A DNA stretch of 64,000 nt from Gastranaerophilus sp045639085. Its GTDB lineage: Bacteria; Cyanobacteriota; Vampirovibrionia; Gastranaerophilales; Gastranaerophilaceae. The position numbers and the translations under genes were made by a program. Positions 45,001 to 52,524 of the stretch are shown here, in pieces. The stretch is from contig JAZUCM010000102.1 of NCBI GenBank assembly GCA_045639085.1, forward strand, positions 1 through 64,000. The letters are read 5' to 3'. Position 1 is the stretch's first letter; every line of letters starts with the position of its first letter. Under the pieces are notes generated by a model, which saw only the letters and a list, made by a program, of their open reading frames with translations, had not been told where the DNA came from and searched no databases.

Positions 45001-45891
45001 GCAAGTTAAACCTGAGCGTACTCTTAATTCTGTTAGGTTGATTTTTGCTTTTTCAACTTTTTGAATATCGTCACGATCCATTGTTGTGCCGTTAGCAACA
45101 ATAACGTTTCCTTCAGCATCTTTAATGTCTTCTGCGATAGTTCTTCCCAACAATCTGTCGATCAGCGGAACGATAACTTGGTCACCGTCCATAATCGGTT
45201 TCATGTTGATTGCTTTTGTTGTTCCGCAATCGATATCGCGAATGATAACATCTTGCGCAACGTCAACCAAACGTCTGGTCAAATAACCTGAGTCGGCTGT
45301 TTTCAACGCTGTATCTACAAGACCTTTACGTGCACCGTAAGAGGAAATAATGTATTCAGTTACGGACAAGCCTTCTTTAAAGTTTGATTTAATCGGCAAG
45401 TCGATGATTTGACCTTGTGCGTCAGCCATCAAACCACGCATACCAACCAATTGTGATACCTGTGATACGTTACCTCTCGCACCGGAGAATGCCATCATAT
45501 AAACTGGGTTTAATCTGTCAAAGTTATCAATTACTTGGGCTGTCAATTTTGATGTTGTTTCGGACCAAGTGTCAATAACCTTTGTATATCTTTCAACTTC
45601 GGTAATTTCACCTTTTAAGTAACGGGTTGTTGACTTTTCAATTTCTGCTTCCGCTTCTTGAAGAAGTTCTTTTTTTGCAGCCGGAACAGACAAGTCATTA
45701 ATCGAAATTGTTACGCCGGATCTTGTTGCATATTTGTAGCCCAAGTTTTTCAAACTATTTGCAAGTTCTGCGGTTTTAGCGCCGCCAAATTCCAAATAAA
45801 TTTGGGACAACAATTTATTTAATCCTTTTTTGTCCATTTGTTTGTTAATGAACTCAATAGATTTTTTTGTATTAGAGTATGTTGTTTCCAT
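42013..45891 (-). CDS. rpoC2: RNA polymerase beta-prime subunit, C-terminal half (gamma split type)
   Basis: RpoC2 is the separate C-terminal part of beta-prime found in Cyanobacteria and chloroplasts. The 1292-residue protein has an N-terminal block [12 protein letters not shown], a zinc motif [14 protein letters not shown] near residue 310, and the bridge-helix/trigger-loop region [23 protein letters not shown] near 330-350. A long insert of sandwich-barrel repeats follows, before [14 protein letters not shown] near 1045 and the conserved C-terminus. The insert is far larger than E. coli SI3, as expected of cyanobacterial polymerase. The ATG has AAGGAAAAG. A spacer with an octamer hairpin separates it from rpoC1. 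Confidence 0.96.
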   Translation of the reverse strand: [1292 protein letters not shown]

Positions 45892-45916
45892 TTATACTTT
45901 TCCTTTTTTCTTATGT

Positions 45917-46002
45917 CAGTAAGTTAGTAGGTTCGTAAGTTAGTAAGAATTTATTCTTTATTTAATTTTCTTACTTACCTACTTACTTCCTCACTTCCTT
46001 AC
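45917..46002 (-). repeat. Octamer-repeat hairpin in the rpoC1-rpoC2 spacer
   Basis: Two arms, 45917-45949 and 45970-46002, are each built from about four 8-bp units of the GTAAGTTA/GTAGGTTC type and their reverse complements. On the transcribed strand they can fold into a long imperfect hairpin. The right arm runs into the rpoC1 stop codon. The same design is found in the rpoB-rpoC1 spacer. Confidence 0.75.
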
Positions 46003-47708
46003 GCTAGAGCATTTTTTACAGCTTCGTTGAAGATAATTCTTCCGGCTGTAGTTTCAAATCTTTCACCTTTTTCATCTCTTACGACAATTTTGTCGTGAAG
46101 TTCGATTACGCCAACTTCAAGCGCAGAGATTGCGTCTTGGAAGTTATAGAAGTAACCTTTTGGTTCCATTTCAGGATTTTTGATGATTGTTAGGTAGTAC
46201 ATACCCAAGACCATATCCTGTGTTGGAGTGATGATAGGTTTACCGTTAGCTGGGGCTAGGATGTTGTTAGTCGCTAACATTAACATTCTAGCTTCCGTTT
46301 GTGCCTCGATTGAAAGTGGTACGTGAACAGCCATTTGGTCACCGTCAAAGTCAGCGTTAAACGCTGTACAAACAAGCGGGTGAAGTTGAATAGCGCGGCC
46401 TTCTACCAAGATTGGTTCAAATGCTTGAATACCAAGTCTGTGAAGGGTCGGTGCACGGTTCAACATTACTGGGTGTCCGTCGATAACCTCTTCTAAAATA
46501 TCCCATACATCAGCGTCTGATCTTTCGATTTTTTTCTTAGCTGATTTAATATTTTGTACGTGGCCTCTTTCTATCAATTTATTTACAACGAAAGGCTTGA
46601 ATAGCTCAATTGCCATTTCTTTTGGCAAACCGCATTGGTTTAATTTTAATTGCGGACCGACAACGATTACTGAACGACCTGAGTAGTCAACACGTTTACC
46701 CAACAAGTTTTGACGGAAACGACCTTGTTTACCCTCGATAATGTTGGATAATGATTTCAATGCTCTGTTGTTAGGACCAACAACTGTTCTGCCGCGACGT
46801 CCGTTATCAATCAATGCATCAACTGCTTCTTGTAACATACGTTTTTCGTTTCTTACGATGATTTCAGGTGCACCCATTTCTAACAATCTTAACAAACGGT
46901 TGTTTCTGTTGATAACACGTCTGTAAAGGTCGTTTAAGTCAGATGTTGCGAAACGACCACCATCCAATTGTACCATCGGACGAAGATCCGGCGGTGTTAC
47001 AGGCAACACGTCCATAACCATCCAGGTTGGATCTGTTTCTGAGTTGATCAATGAATCTATCAGTCTTAATCTTTTAATTAATTTACTTTTCTTTTGTACT
47101 GAAGTTACGCCCATTTCAAGCTCTGCGCGAATTTCTTCTGCCAATACTTTAATATCAATTTCACCAAGAAGTTCTTTGATTGCTTCTGCGCCGATTCCGA
47201 CTCTAAGTTCGGTATCTTCGTTTTCGTCTCTGTATTCATCGTATTCTTCTTCTGTGATTAATTGTAGTCTTCTAAACGGGCTCTCTGCACCATCCAAAAC
47301 AACGTAGCTGTTGAAGTAGATTACCTGTTCAAGATCTTTTAGCGTCATATCCAAAAGTAATCCCAAGTATGATGGAATACCTTTCAAGAACCAGATGTGA
47401 GAAACAGGCGCTGCAAGTTTAATGTGGCCCATTCTCTGACGTCTTACTTTTGAATCTGTAACTTCAACACCGCAGCGTTCGCAGATTATACCTTTATGTC
47501 TTACACGTTTATATTTTCCGCAATAGCATTCCCAGTCTTTTGTTGGCCCGAAAATTCTTTCGCAGAACAAACCGTCTCTTTCCGGTTTTAGCGTACGGTA
47601 GTTAATTGTTTCCGGTTTTGTGACTTCACCGTACGACCATTTAAGTATTCTGTCCGGAGACGCAACACTTATTCGTATATAGTCAAAATAATCAATACTT
47701 GTAGTCAA
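45999..47708 (-). CDS. rpoC1: RNA polymerase beta-prime subunit, N-terminal half
   Basis: RpoC1 is the separate N-terminal part of beta-prime. The 569-residue protein has the zinc-binding start (CYCGKYKRVRHKGIICERCGVEV near residues 60-85), the DNA-binding region LGKRVDYSGRSVIVVGPQLKL near 340, and the catalytic NADFDGDQM near 455 that holds the active-site Mg2+. It starts with TTG after AGGAG. The C-terminal cut point ends just past VRDEKGERFETT, as in cyanobacterial RpoC1. It is the middle gene of the rpoB-rpoC1-rpoC2 operon. Confidence 0.97.
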   Translation of the reverse strand: MTTSIDYFDYIRISVASPDRILKWSYGEVTKPETINYRTLKPERDGLFCERIFGPTKDWECYCGKYKRVRHKGIICERCGVEVTDSKVRRQRMGHIKLAAPVSHIWFLKGIPSYLGLLLDMTLKDLEQVIYFNSYVVLDGAESPFRRLQLITEEEYDEYRDENEDTELRVGIGAEAIKELLGEIDIKVLAEEIRAELEMGVTSVQKKSKLIKRLRLIDSLINSETDPTWMVMDVLPVTPPDLRPMVQLDGGRFATSDLNDLYRRVINRNNRLLRLLEMGAPEIIVRNEKRMLQEAVDALIDNGRRGRTVVGPNNRALKSLSNIIEGKQGRFRQNLLGKRVDYSGRSVIVVGPQLKLNQCGLPKEMAIELFKPFVVNKLIERGHVQNIKSAKKKIERSDADVWDILEEVIDGHPVMLNRAPTLHRLGIQAFEPILVEGRAIQLHPLVCTAFNADFDGDQMAVHVPLSIEAQTEARMLMLATNNILAPANGKPIITPTQDMVLGMYYLTIIKNPEMEPKGYFYNFQDAISALEVGVIELHDKIVVRDEKGERFETTAGRIIFNEAVKNALA

Positions 47709-47729
47709 TTTTAATTCTCCTTTTTAAAA

Positions 47730-47804
47730 GTTAGTAAGTTAGCAGGTTAGTAAGTAAGGAAGTGTTTTATTCTTACTAACTTCCTTACCTACTTACTTCC
47801 TTAC
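47730..47804 (-). repeat. Octamer-repeat hairpin in the rpoB-rpoC1 spacer
   Basis: Left arm 47730-47764 consists of GTTAGTAA, GTTAGCAG, GTTAGTAA and GTAAGGAA; right arm 47772-47804 consists of CTTACTAA, CTTCCTTA, CCTACTTA and CTTCCTTA. The arms are imperfect reverse complements around a short loop. The repeat stops a few bases before the rpoB stop codon and ends just before the rpoC1 ribosome site. Confidence 0.8.
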
Positions 47805-47805
47805 T

Positions 47806-50800
47806 TTATAAATCACCTAATGAAGACGGCGTTTCAAAGAAATTGATGTTCAACAATTCTGAATCGATATCAGAAAGAGTTCTGCGTGGAGCAGCTTTTC
47901 TTAAATCGTCCATGTCTGTCATTAAGTCAACTTCGATACCATCTTTCTTGGCAACGGTTATGTCCAAACCGATACTTTGTAGTTCTCTAACGAGTACCTT
48001 GAATGATTCAGGAATACCCGGTCTTGGGATGTTGTCGCCTTTAACGATTGCTTCGTACGCTCTGTTACGTCCGTTGACGTCATCGGATTTGATTGTCAAC
48101 ATTTCTTGGAGTGTGTAAGCCGCACCGTATGCTTCCAACGCCCAAACTTCCATTTCCCCGAATCTTTGGCCACCGAATTGTGCCTTACCGCCAAGAGGCT
48201 GTTGTGTAACAAGTGAGTAAGGACCTGTTGAACGAGCGTGAATTTTGTCGTCAACTAAGTGGACAAGTTTCAAGATGTACGATAAACCAACTGCTACAGG
48301 TTCGTCGAATGTTTCACCTGTTCTACCGTCGATTAATTTAACTTTACCTGATGGAAGTACCCAGTCACAACCGGATTCTTTGATACCTTTGAGCAATTCT
48401 TCACGAGTTACGATTTCGGATTGGTTTTCGCCATATCTTTCATCGAATGAAGGTGCTTCGTAGTGGTTGCCTGTCAAGTATGCAGCCAAACCAAGCAATA
48501 ATTCGTAAGTTTGACCAACGTTCATACGAGAAGGTACACCAAGTGGGTTTAATACGATATCAATTGGTGTTCCGTCAGGCAAGAACGGCATATCTTCTTT
48601 CGGTAATATACGTGATACGATACCTTTGTTTCCGTGGCGGCCTGAAAGTTTGTCACCGACTGAAACTTTACGTTTTTGTGCGATGTAAACTCTGATAACT
48701 GTGTTTGCGCCTGGTGGTAATTCATCACCTTTTTCTCTGTCAAATACCTTAACGTCAAGGACTCTACCGCCTTCTCCGTGAGGAACTCTTAGAGAATTAT
48801 CTTTAACGTCTCTTGCTTTTTCAGCAAAGATTGCTCTTAACAATTTTTCTTCAGGTGGGTGTTCTGATTCACCTTTCGGTGTAACTTTACCTACCAAGAT
48901 GTCGTCCGCAAATACTCTTGCACCGATACGAACAATACCGCGTTCATCGAGGTGTCTTAGGGCATCTTCTGAAACGTTCGGAATTTCGCGTGTAATTTCT
49001 TCAGGTCCAAGTTTTGTTTGTCTTGCGTCGATTTCTAATTTTTCAATGTGTACTGATGTAAATACGTCGTCGTGTACGCATCTTTCAGATAGCAAAATCG
49101 CGTCTTCATAGTTGAAACCTTCCCAAGGCATGTACGCTACAAGAACGTTTTTACCTAATGAAAGTTCGCCGCAATTTGTAGATGCGCCGTCTGCGATAAC
49201 TTGACCTTCTTTAACCTTGTCACCTTCTTTAACGATAGGTTTTTGGTTGATACAAGTGTCTTGGTTACTTCTTACATATTTCATCAACTGATGAACGTGA
49301 GGTACGCCTTGAAGGTCTGTGATAATAATTTCTTCGCCTACAACTCTTGTTACGGTACCGTCGCATTCAGCTATAGCAACCATGCCTGAGTCTTTAGCGG
49401 CTCTTTTTTCCATACCCGTACCGACAACTGGTCTTTGGGTTATCAAAAGAGGTACTGATTGACGTTGCATGTTTGAACCCATCAATGCACGGTTTGCGTC
49501 GTCGTGTTCAATAAACGGAATCAATGAGGTCGCAACAGAGATAATCTGAATCGGAGAAACCCCGACGTAGTCGACCTTTTTAGATTCGCCCATTGTGAAT
49601 TCTGAACGGTAACGAACAGGAACGTAGTCTTCTTTAAATGTTCCGTCTGCGTTCAATTTAACGTCAGCCGGCGCACAACGGAAGTCTTCGTCTTCGTCCG
49701 CTGTCATATAAACAACTTCATCGGTTACGACACCATCTTTAACAACGAAGAATGGTGATTCAATGAAACCGTAGTCGTTAACTTTTGCGTGAGTAGCCAA
49801 TGAACCAATCAAACCTGCGTTCGGACCTTCCGGTGTTTCAATAGGACAGATACGACCGTAGTGTGATGGGTGGATGTCACGGACTGCAAATCCTGCGCGT
49901 TCTCTCATCAAACCGCCAGGTCCAAGGGCTGAAATACGTCTTTTGTGAGTCAACTCAGCAAGTGGGTTGATTTGGTCCATGAATTGTGACAACTGTGAAC
50001 TTCCGAAGAATTCTTTCAATGACGCGATTAACGGTTTTGTGTTCAACAAGTTTAACGGAGTCAATGTTTCAGAATCTTGAAGAGTCATTCTCTCTTTAAC
50101 GATTCTTTCGATTCTTGAAAGACCTACTCTGAATTGGTTTTGAAGAAGTTCGCCAACTGAGCGAATTCTTCTGTTACCCAAGTGGTCGATATCATCAACG
50201 GCACCTTCATCGTACGTCAAGTTAATCAAGTATTCGATTGACGCGACGATATCTTGGATTGTCAATGTTCTTTGGTTTTTAGGTATGTTAAGGTTTAATT
50301 TTTTGTTTAATTTGTAACGACCGACGCGACCGATGTCGTATTTTTTCTCATCAAAGAAACGAGATTCTAAGATTTGGCGTCCGCCTTGAGCAGATGCAGG
50401 ATCTCCCGGTCTTAGTTTTTTGTAAACTTCGATTAATGCGTCGTCTGTTGTTTCTGTTGTATCTTTTTCTAATGTTTTCTTCAAAAATTCGAAGTGAGTG
50501 AACAAAGATTCCATTTCAGAAACCGTAATACCCATTGCTTTCAACAATGTAGTTGCAAGGATTTTTCTGTTTTTGTCTATCTTAACGTAAATTAAATCGT
50601 TGGAATCTGTTTCTATTTTTAACCAAGCGCCGCGGTTAGGAATCATTGTTGCATTATATAAGCGTTTGCCGGCAGGAGAGATTTCTCTCTTGAAGTAAAC
50701 GCCAGGAGAACGAACGATTTGAGAAACGATAACACGTTCCGCACCGTTGACAATGAATGTACCTTTGTCGGTCATTGTCGGGATGTCTCCGATATAAACT

Positions 50801-51123
50801 TCTTGTTCTTTTATTTCACCGCTGTCACGGTTAACAAGTCTAACCATTACACGAAGCTGTTTTGCGTAAGTTGCGTCATGGATTCTTGCTTCTTCAATTG
50901 TATACTTTGCATTGTCAAAAGTATAGTTCGGCAGGAAGTGTAACTCTAATCTTCCGGTATAGTCTTTTACAGGTGAGAATGAAAGTAATTCTTCTTTCAA
51001 GCCCTCTTTCAAAAACCATTCAAATGATTTTTTTTGCACTTCAATAAGATCAGGTAAGTCATCCAATCTGGTATGTGGAATACCCATTGGTGTTACTCGT
51101 TTTGCATATTCTGTGTTAGACAT
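47806..51123 (-). CDS. rpoB: RNA polymerase beta subunit
   Basis: The 1105-residue protein is complete RpoB, starting MSNTEYAKRVTPMGIPHTRLDDLPDLIEVQ. It carries the rifampicin-site region (SQLSQFMDQINPLAELTHKRRISALGPGGL near residue 380), the flap, and the C-terminal GGQRFGEMEVWALEAYGAA block. I place the start at the ATG 51123, 7 nt after GAGG; a TTG just before it is in frame but poorer. Length is close to cyanobacterial RpoB. It heads the operon with rpoC1 and rpoC2. A TTGACT-N16-TATTAT promoter lies about 110 bp upstream. Confidence 0.97.
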   Translation of the reverse strand: MSNTEYAKRVTPMGIPHTRLDDLPDLIEVQKKSFEWFLKEGLKEELLSFSPVKDYTGRLELHFLPNYTFDNAKYTIEEARIHDATYAKQLRVMVRLVNRDSGEIKEQEVYIGDIPTMTDKGTFIVNGAERVIVSQIVRSPGVYFKREISPAGKRLYNATMIPNRGAWLKIETDSNDLIYVKIDKNRKILATTLLKAMGITVSEMESLFTHFEFLKKTLEKDTTETTDDALIEVYKKLRPGDPASAQGGRQILESRFFDEKKYDIGRVGRYKLNKKLNLNIPKNQRTLTIQDIVASIEYLINLTYDEGAVDDIDHLGNRRIRSVGELLQNQFRVGLSRIERIVKERMTLQDSETLTPLNLLNTKPLIASLKEFFGSSQLSQFMDQINPLAELTHKRRISALGPGGLMRERAGFAVRDIHPSHYGRICPIETPEGPNAGLIGSLATHAKVNDYGFIESPFFVVKDGVVTDEVVYMTADEDEDFRCAPADVKLNADGTFKEDYVPVRYRSEFTMGESKKVDYVGVSPIQIISVATSLIPFIEHDDANRALMGSNMQRQSVPLLITQRPVVGTGMEKRAAKDSGMVAIAECDGTVTRVVGEEIIITDLQGVPHVHQLMKYVRSNQDTCINQKPIVKEGDKVKEGQVIADGASTNCGELSLGKNVLVAYMPWEGFNYEDAILLSERCVHDDVFTSVHIEKLEIDARQTKLGPEEITREIPNVSEDALRHLDERGIVRIGARVFADDILVGKVTPKGESEHPPEEKLLRAIFAEKARDVKDNSLRVPHGEGGRVLDVKVFDREKGDELPPGANTVIRVYIAQKRKVSVGDKLSGRHGNKGIVSRILPKEDMPFLPDGTPIDIVLNPLGVPSRMNVGQTYELLLGLAAYLTGNHYEAPSFDERYGENQSEIVTREELLKGIKESGCDWVLPSGKVKLIDGRTGETFDEPVAVGLSYILKLVHLVDDKIHARSTGPYSLVTQQPLGGKAQFGGQRFGEMEVWALEAYGAAYTLQEMLTIKSDDVNGRNRAYEAIVKGDNIPRPGIPESFKVLVRELQSIGLDITVAKKDGIEVDLMTDMDDLRKAAPRRTLSDIDSELLNINFFETPSSLGDL

Positions 51124-51233
51124 CAATTCACCTCGTCTATGTACGTACTATCTATATATAAAAATTTATTTATATTCGCTTATCTTCCATTTTAGGCACA
51201 ATTTACCCAAGTTAAATTACACCATGTTTATTA

Positions 51234-51261
51234 ATAATACACCGTCAATATTTATAGTCAA
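51234..51261 (-). promoter_or_regulatory. Strong promoter of the RNA polymerase operon
   Basis: On the minus strand TTGACT (51261-51256), a 16-bp spacer and TATTAT (51239-51234) predict a leader of about 100 nt before rpoB. Confidence 0.7.
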
Positions 51262-51390
51262 TATAACACTATATAAAATTCTATGTTTTCTTAAACTTTT
51301 TTAACATAGGGCAAAACTATTGGTATATGAGCGTTTTGTTGAAATTTGTCGGTGAAAACCATTGATTTTTCGTCTTTGCCGGCATGCCCG

Positions 51391-51396
51391 TATAAT
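51391..51396 (+). promoter_or_regulatory. TATAAT box of a small transcription unit
   Basis: A perfect TATAAT lies ahead of a structured stretch (CGCCAAAGGCG hairpin) and a 62-residue open frame that is followed by a clear terminator at 51673-51703. The -35 region is weak. Confidence 0.45.
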
Positions 51397-51446
51397 GATG
51401 GTTTTCGCCAAAGGCGGAAGGCCGTGACCAAGAGGATGGGGAGTAA

Positions 51447-51635
51447 GTGATTAACTATTTATCACATTTTCGGTTTCTTGTCCACATTTTTGTGGACATG
51501 TTTTTGTGGACAAAATTTTGTGTACTCAATAGTGTGTCAACTGATTTGGCGACTTTTCAAATTTTTAATATCCGCTATACTGAAAATGTGATGTGCAAAT
51601 TGACAAGTGAACAAGAGAGAAAATTCAGTCCATAA
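51447..51635 (+). CDS. Possible small protein before the phage block (62 residues)
   Basis: A GTG at 51447 opens a 62-residue frame (MINYLSHFRFLVHIFVDMFLW...), hydrophobic at the start and charged at the end. GGGGAG lies 3 nt and AGAGG 11 nt upstream, neither ideally spaced, and the start codon is inside a GTGAT/ATCAC hairpin. The frame is placed between a TATAAT box and a terminator, which suggests a unit of its own, but the DnaA-like repeats within it could be the real reason for the sequence. It may be a non-coding RNA instead. Confidence 0.3.
   Translation: MINYLSHFRFLVHIFVDMFLWTKFCVLNSVSTDLATFQIFNIRYTENVMCKLTSEQERKFSP
51478..51513. repeat. Three DnaA-box-like sites
   Basis: TTGTCCACA at 51478-51486 and its reverse complement type TGTGGACA(T/A) at 51491-51499 and 51505-51513 give three 9-mers within 36 bp; the first two also form a perfect 8-bp hairpin. 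Each differs from the TTATCCACA consensus at one or two positions. Confidence 0.5.
51576..51581 (+). promoter_or_regulatory. Second promoter in the small unit
   Basis: TTTTCA (51554-51559), 16 bp and TATACT (51576-51581) could start an RNA of about 110 nt that ends at the 51673-51703 terminator. Confidence 0.35.
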
Positions 51636-51672
51636 ACTAGTTTTATTCATATAAAATCCGATTATCTTAACG

Positions 51673-51703
51673 CGAGGATTTTATCCTAAATCCTCGTTTT
51701 TCT
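51673..51703 (+). terminator. Strong Rho-independent terminator
   Basis: CGAGGATTT (51673-51681) pairs with AAATCCTCG (51688-51696), followed by TTTTTCTTT. It isolates the upstream small unit from the phage block. Confidence 0.9.
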
Positions 51704-51777
51704 TTAATCATGGAATTATTATTAATGTTCCTTTAGGATTTTTTGCTAAACTGGTAATAGGTATGAAAAAGAGGTAA

Positions 51778-52014
51778 ATGATGAATGTAACACCGCAGGA
51801 ACGTATGGCATTGCTGTATATTTTGCTTGGTTATACGGACAAAGAAATTGCGAAAAAAATGAAAATTAGTTATGCGACTGTAAGAACTTATCTGCTGCGA
51901 GGAACGCTGAAACTTTCTGCTAGAAATACTACTCACGCAGCATTTAAATATCTTTTGAAATTGTCTCCTGAAGTTTATTTAAAAACGGTAAAGGAATTAC
52001 AAGAAAGCTTATGA
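51778..52014 (+). CDS. LuxR-type HTH regulator (small)
   Basis: The 78-residue protein is little more than a GerE/LuxR helix-turn-helix: LLYILLGYTDKEIAKKMKISYATVRTYLLRGTLKLSARNTTHAAFKYLLKL, with the usual turn between the second and third helices. It has no receiver or ligand domain. It is the first gene of the phage-derived block, with GAGGT upstream, and overlaps the amidase gene by 4 bp. It could turn on the block; a terminase-like or other phage DNA-binding role cannot be ruled out. Confidence 0.75.
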   Translation: MMNVTPQERMALLYILLGYTDKEIAKKMKISYATVRTYLLRGTLKLSARNTTHAAFKYLLKLSPEVYLKTVKELQESL

Positions 52015-52499
52015 GAAGAATAATTTTACACTGGACTGCCGGAAAATATGAGCCGAATGAATGCGATTTAGAACATTATCATTATTTGGTTGATGGTTGT
52101 GGGCACGTTCACAAGGGTAAATTTTGCGTTGCGGATAACGTTGTTTGCCGTGCGGGTAAATATGCTGCTCACACTGGCGGCGGAAATACCGGGTCAATTG
52201 GTGTTGCAATGTGCGCAATGTTTGGGTTTAAAAATAAAATAGCTGTCGGAGATTATCCGATTATGCCTATTCAATTTGAACGAACAATGAAACTTTGTGC
52301 TGAACTTTTGAAAAAATATAATCTTCAACTTGGAAACGGTACTGTTCTTACACATTATGAGTTTGGGCAAGCTCATCCAAGGACGTCCAGTTACGGAAAA
52401 ATTGATGTTACTTATCTGCCGCCATATCCTAGTGTCAGGGCTGAGGATGTTGGGGCTTTTATTAGGTCAAAAGTTCGTTGGTATCTTGAACGGTTATAG
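52011..52499 (+). CDS. N-acetylmuramoyl-L-alanine amidase (phage endolysin type)
   Basis: The 162-residue protein fits the Amidase_2/T7-lysozyme group. Residues expected at the zinc site are His7 (ILHWTAG), His115 (VLTHYEF) and Asp132 (GKIDVT), with the AHTGGGNTGSIGVAMCAM core near 54. It lacks a signal peptide, as is normal for endolysins released by a holin. It overlaps the regulator gene and is followed 26 bp later by the tail-hub gene. The enzyme would open the peptidoglycan at cell lysis or particle release. Confidence 0.85.
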   Translation: MRRIILHWTAGKYEPNECDLEHYHYLVDGCGHVHKGKFCVADNVVCRAGKYAAHTGGGNTGSIGVAMCAMFGFKNKIAVGDYPIMPIQFERTMKLCAELLKKYNLQLGNGTVLTHYEFGQAHPRTSSYGKIDVTYLPPYPSVRAEDVGAFIRSKVRWYLERL

Positions 52500-52524
52500 T
52501 GGAAATATTACCTAGGGAGGAAAA

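Noticed and set aside
45917..47804. Octamer repeats as an IS or MITE insertion
   Set aside because: No transposase, terminal inverted repeats or target duplications; the repeats fit neatly between stop codon and next ribosome site in both spacers.
51478..51513. CRISPR-like spaced repeats
   Set aside because: Only three 9-mers in alternating orientation; no repeat-spacer array and no cas genes anywhere in the window.
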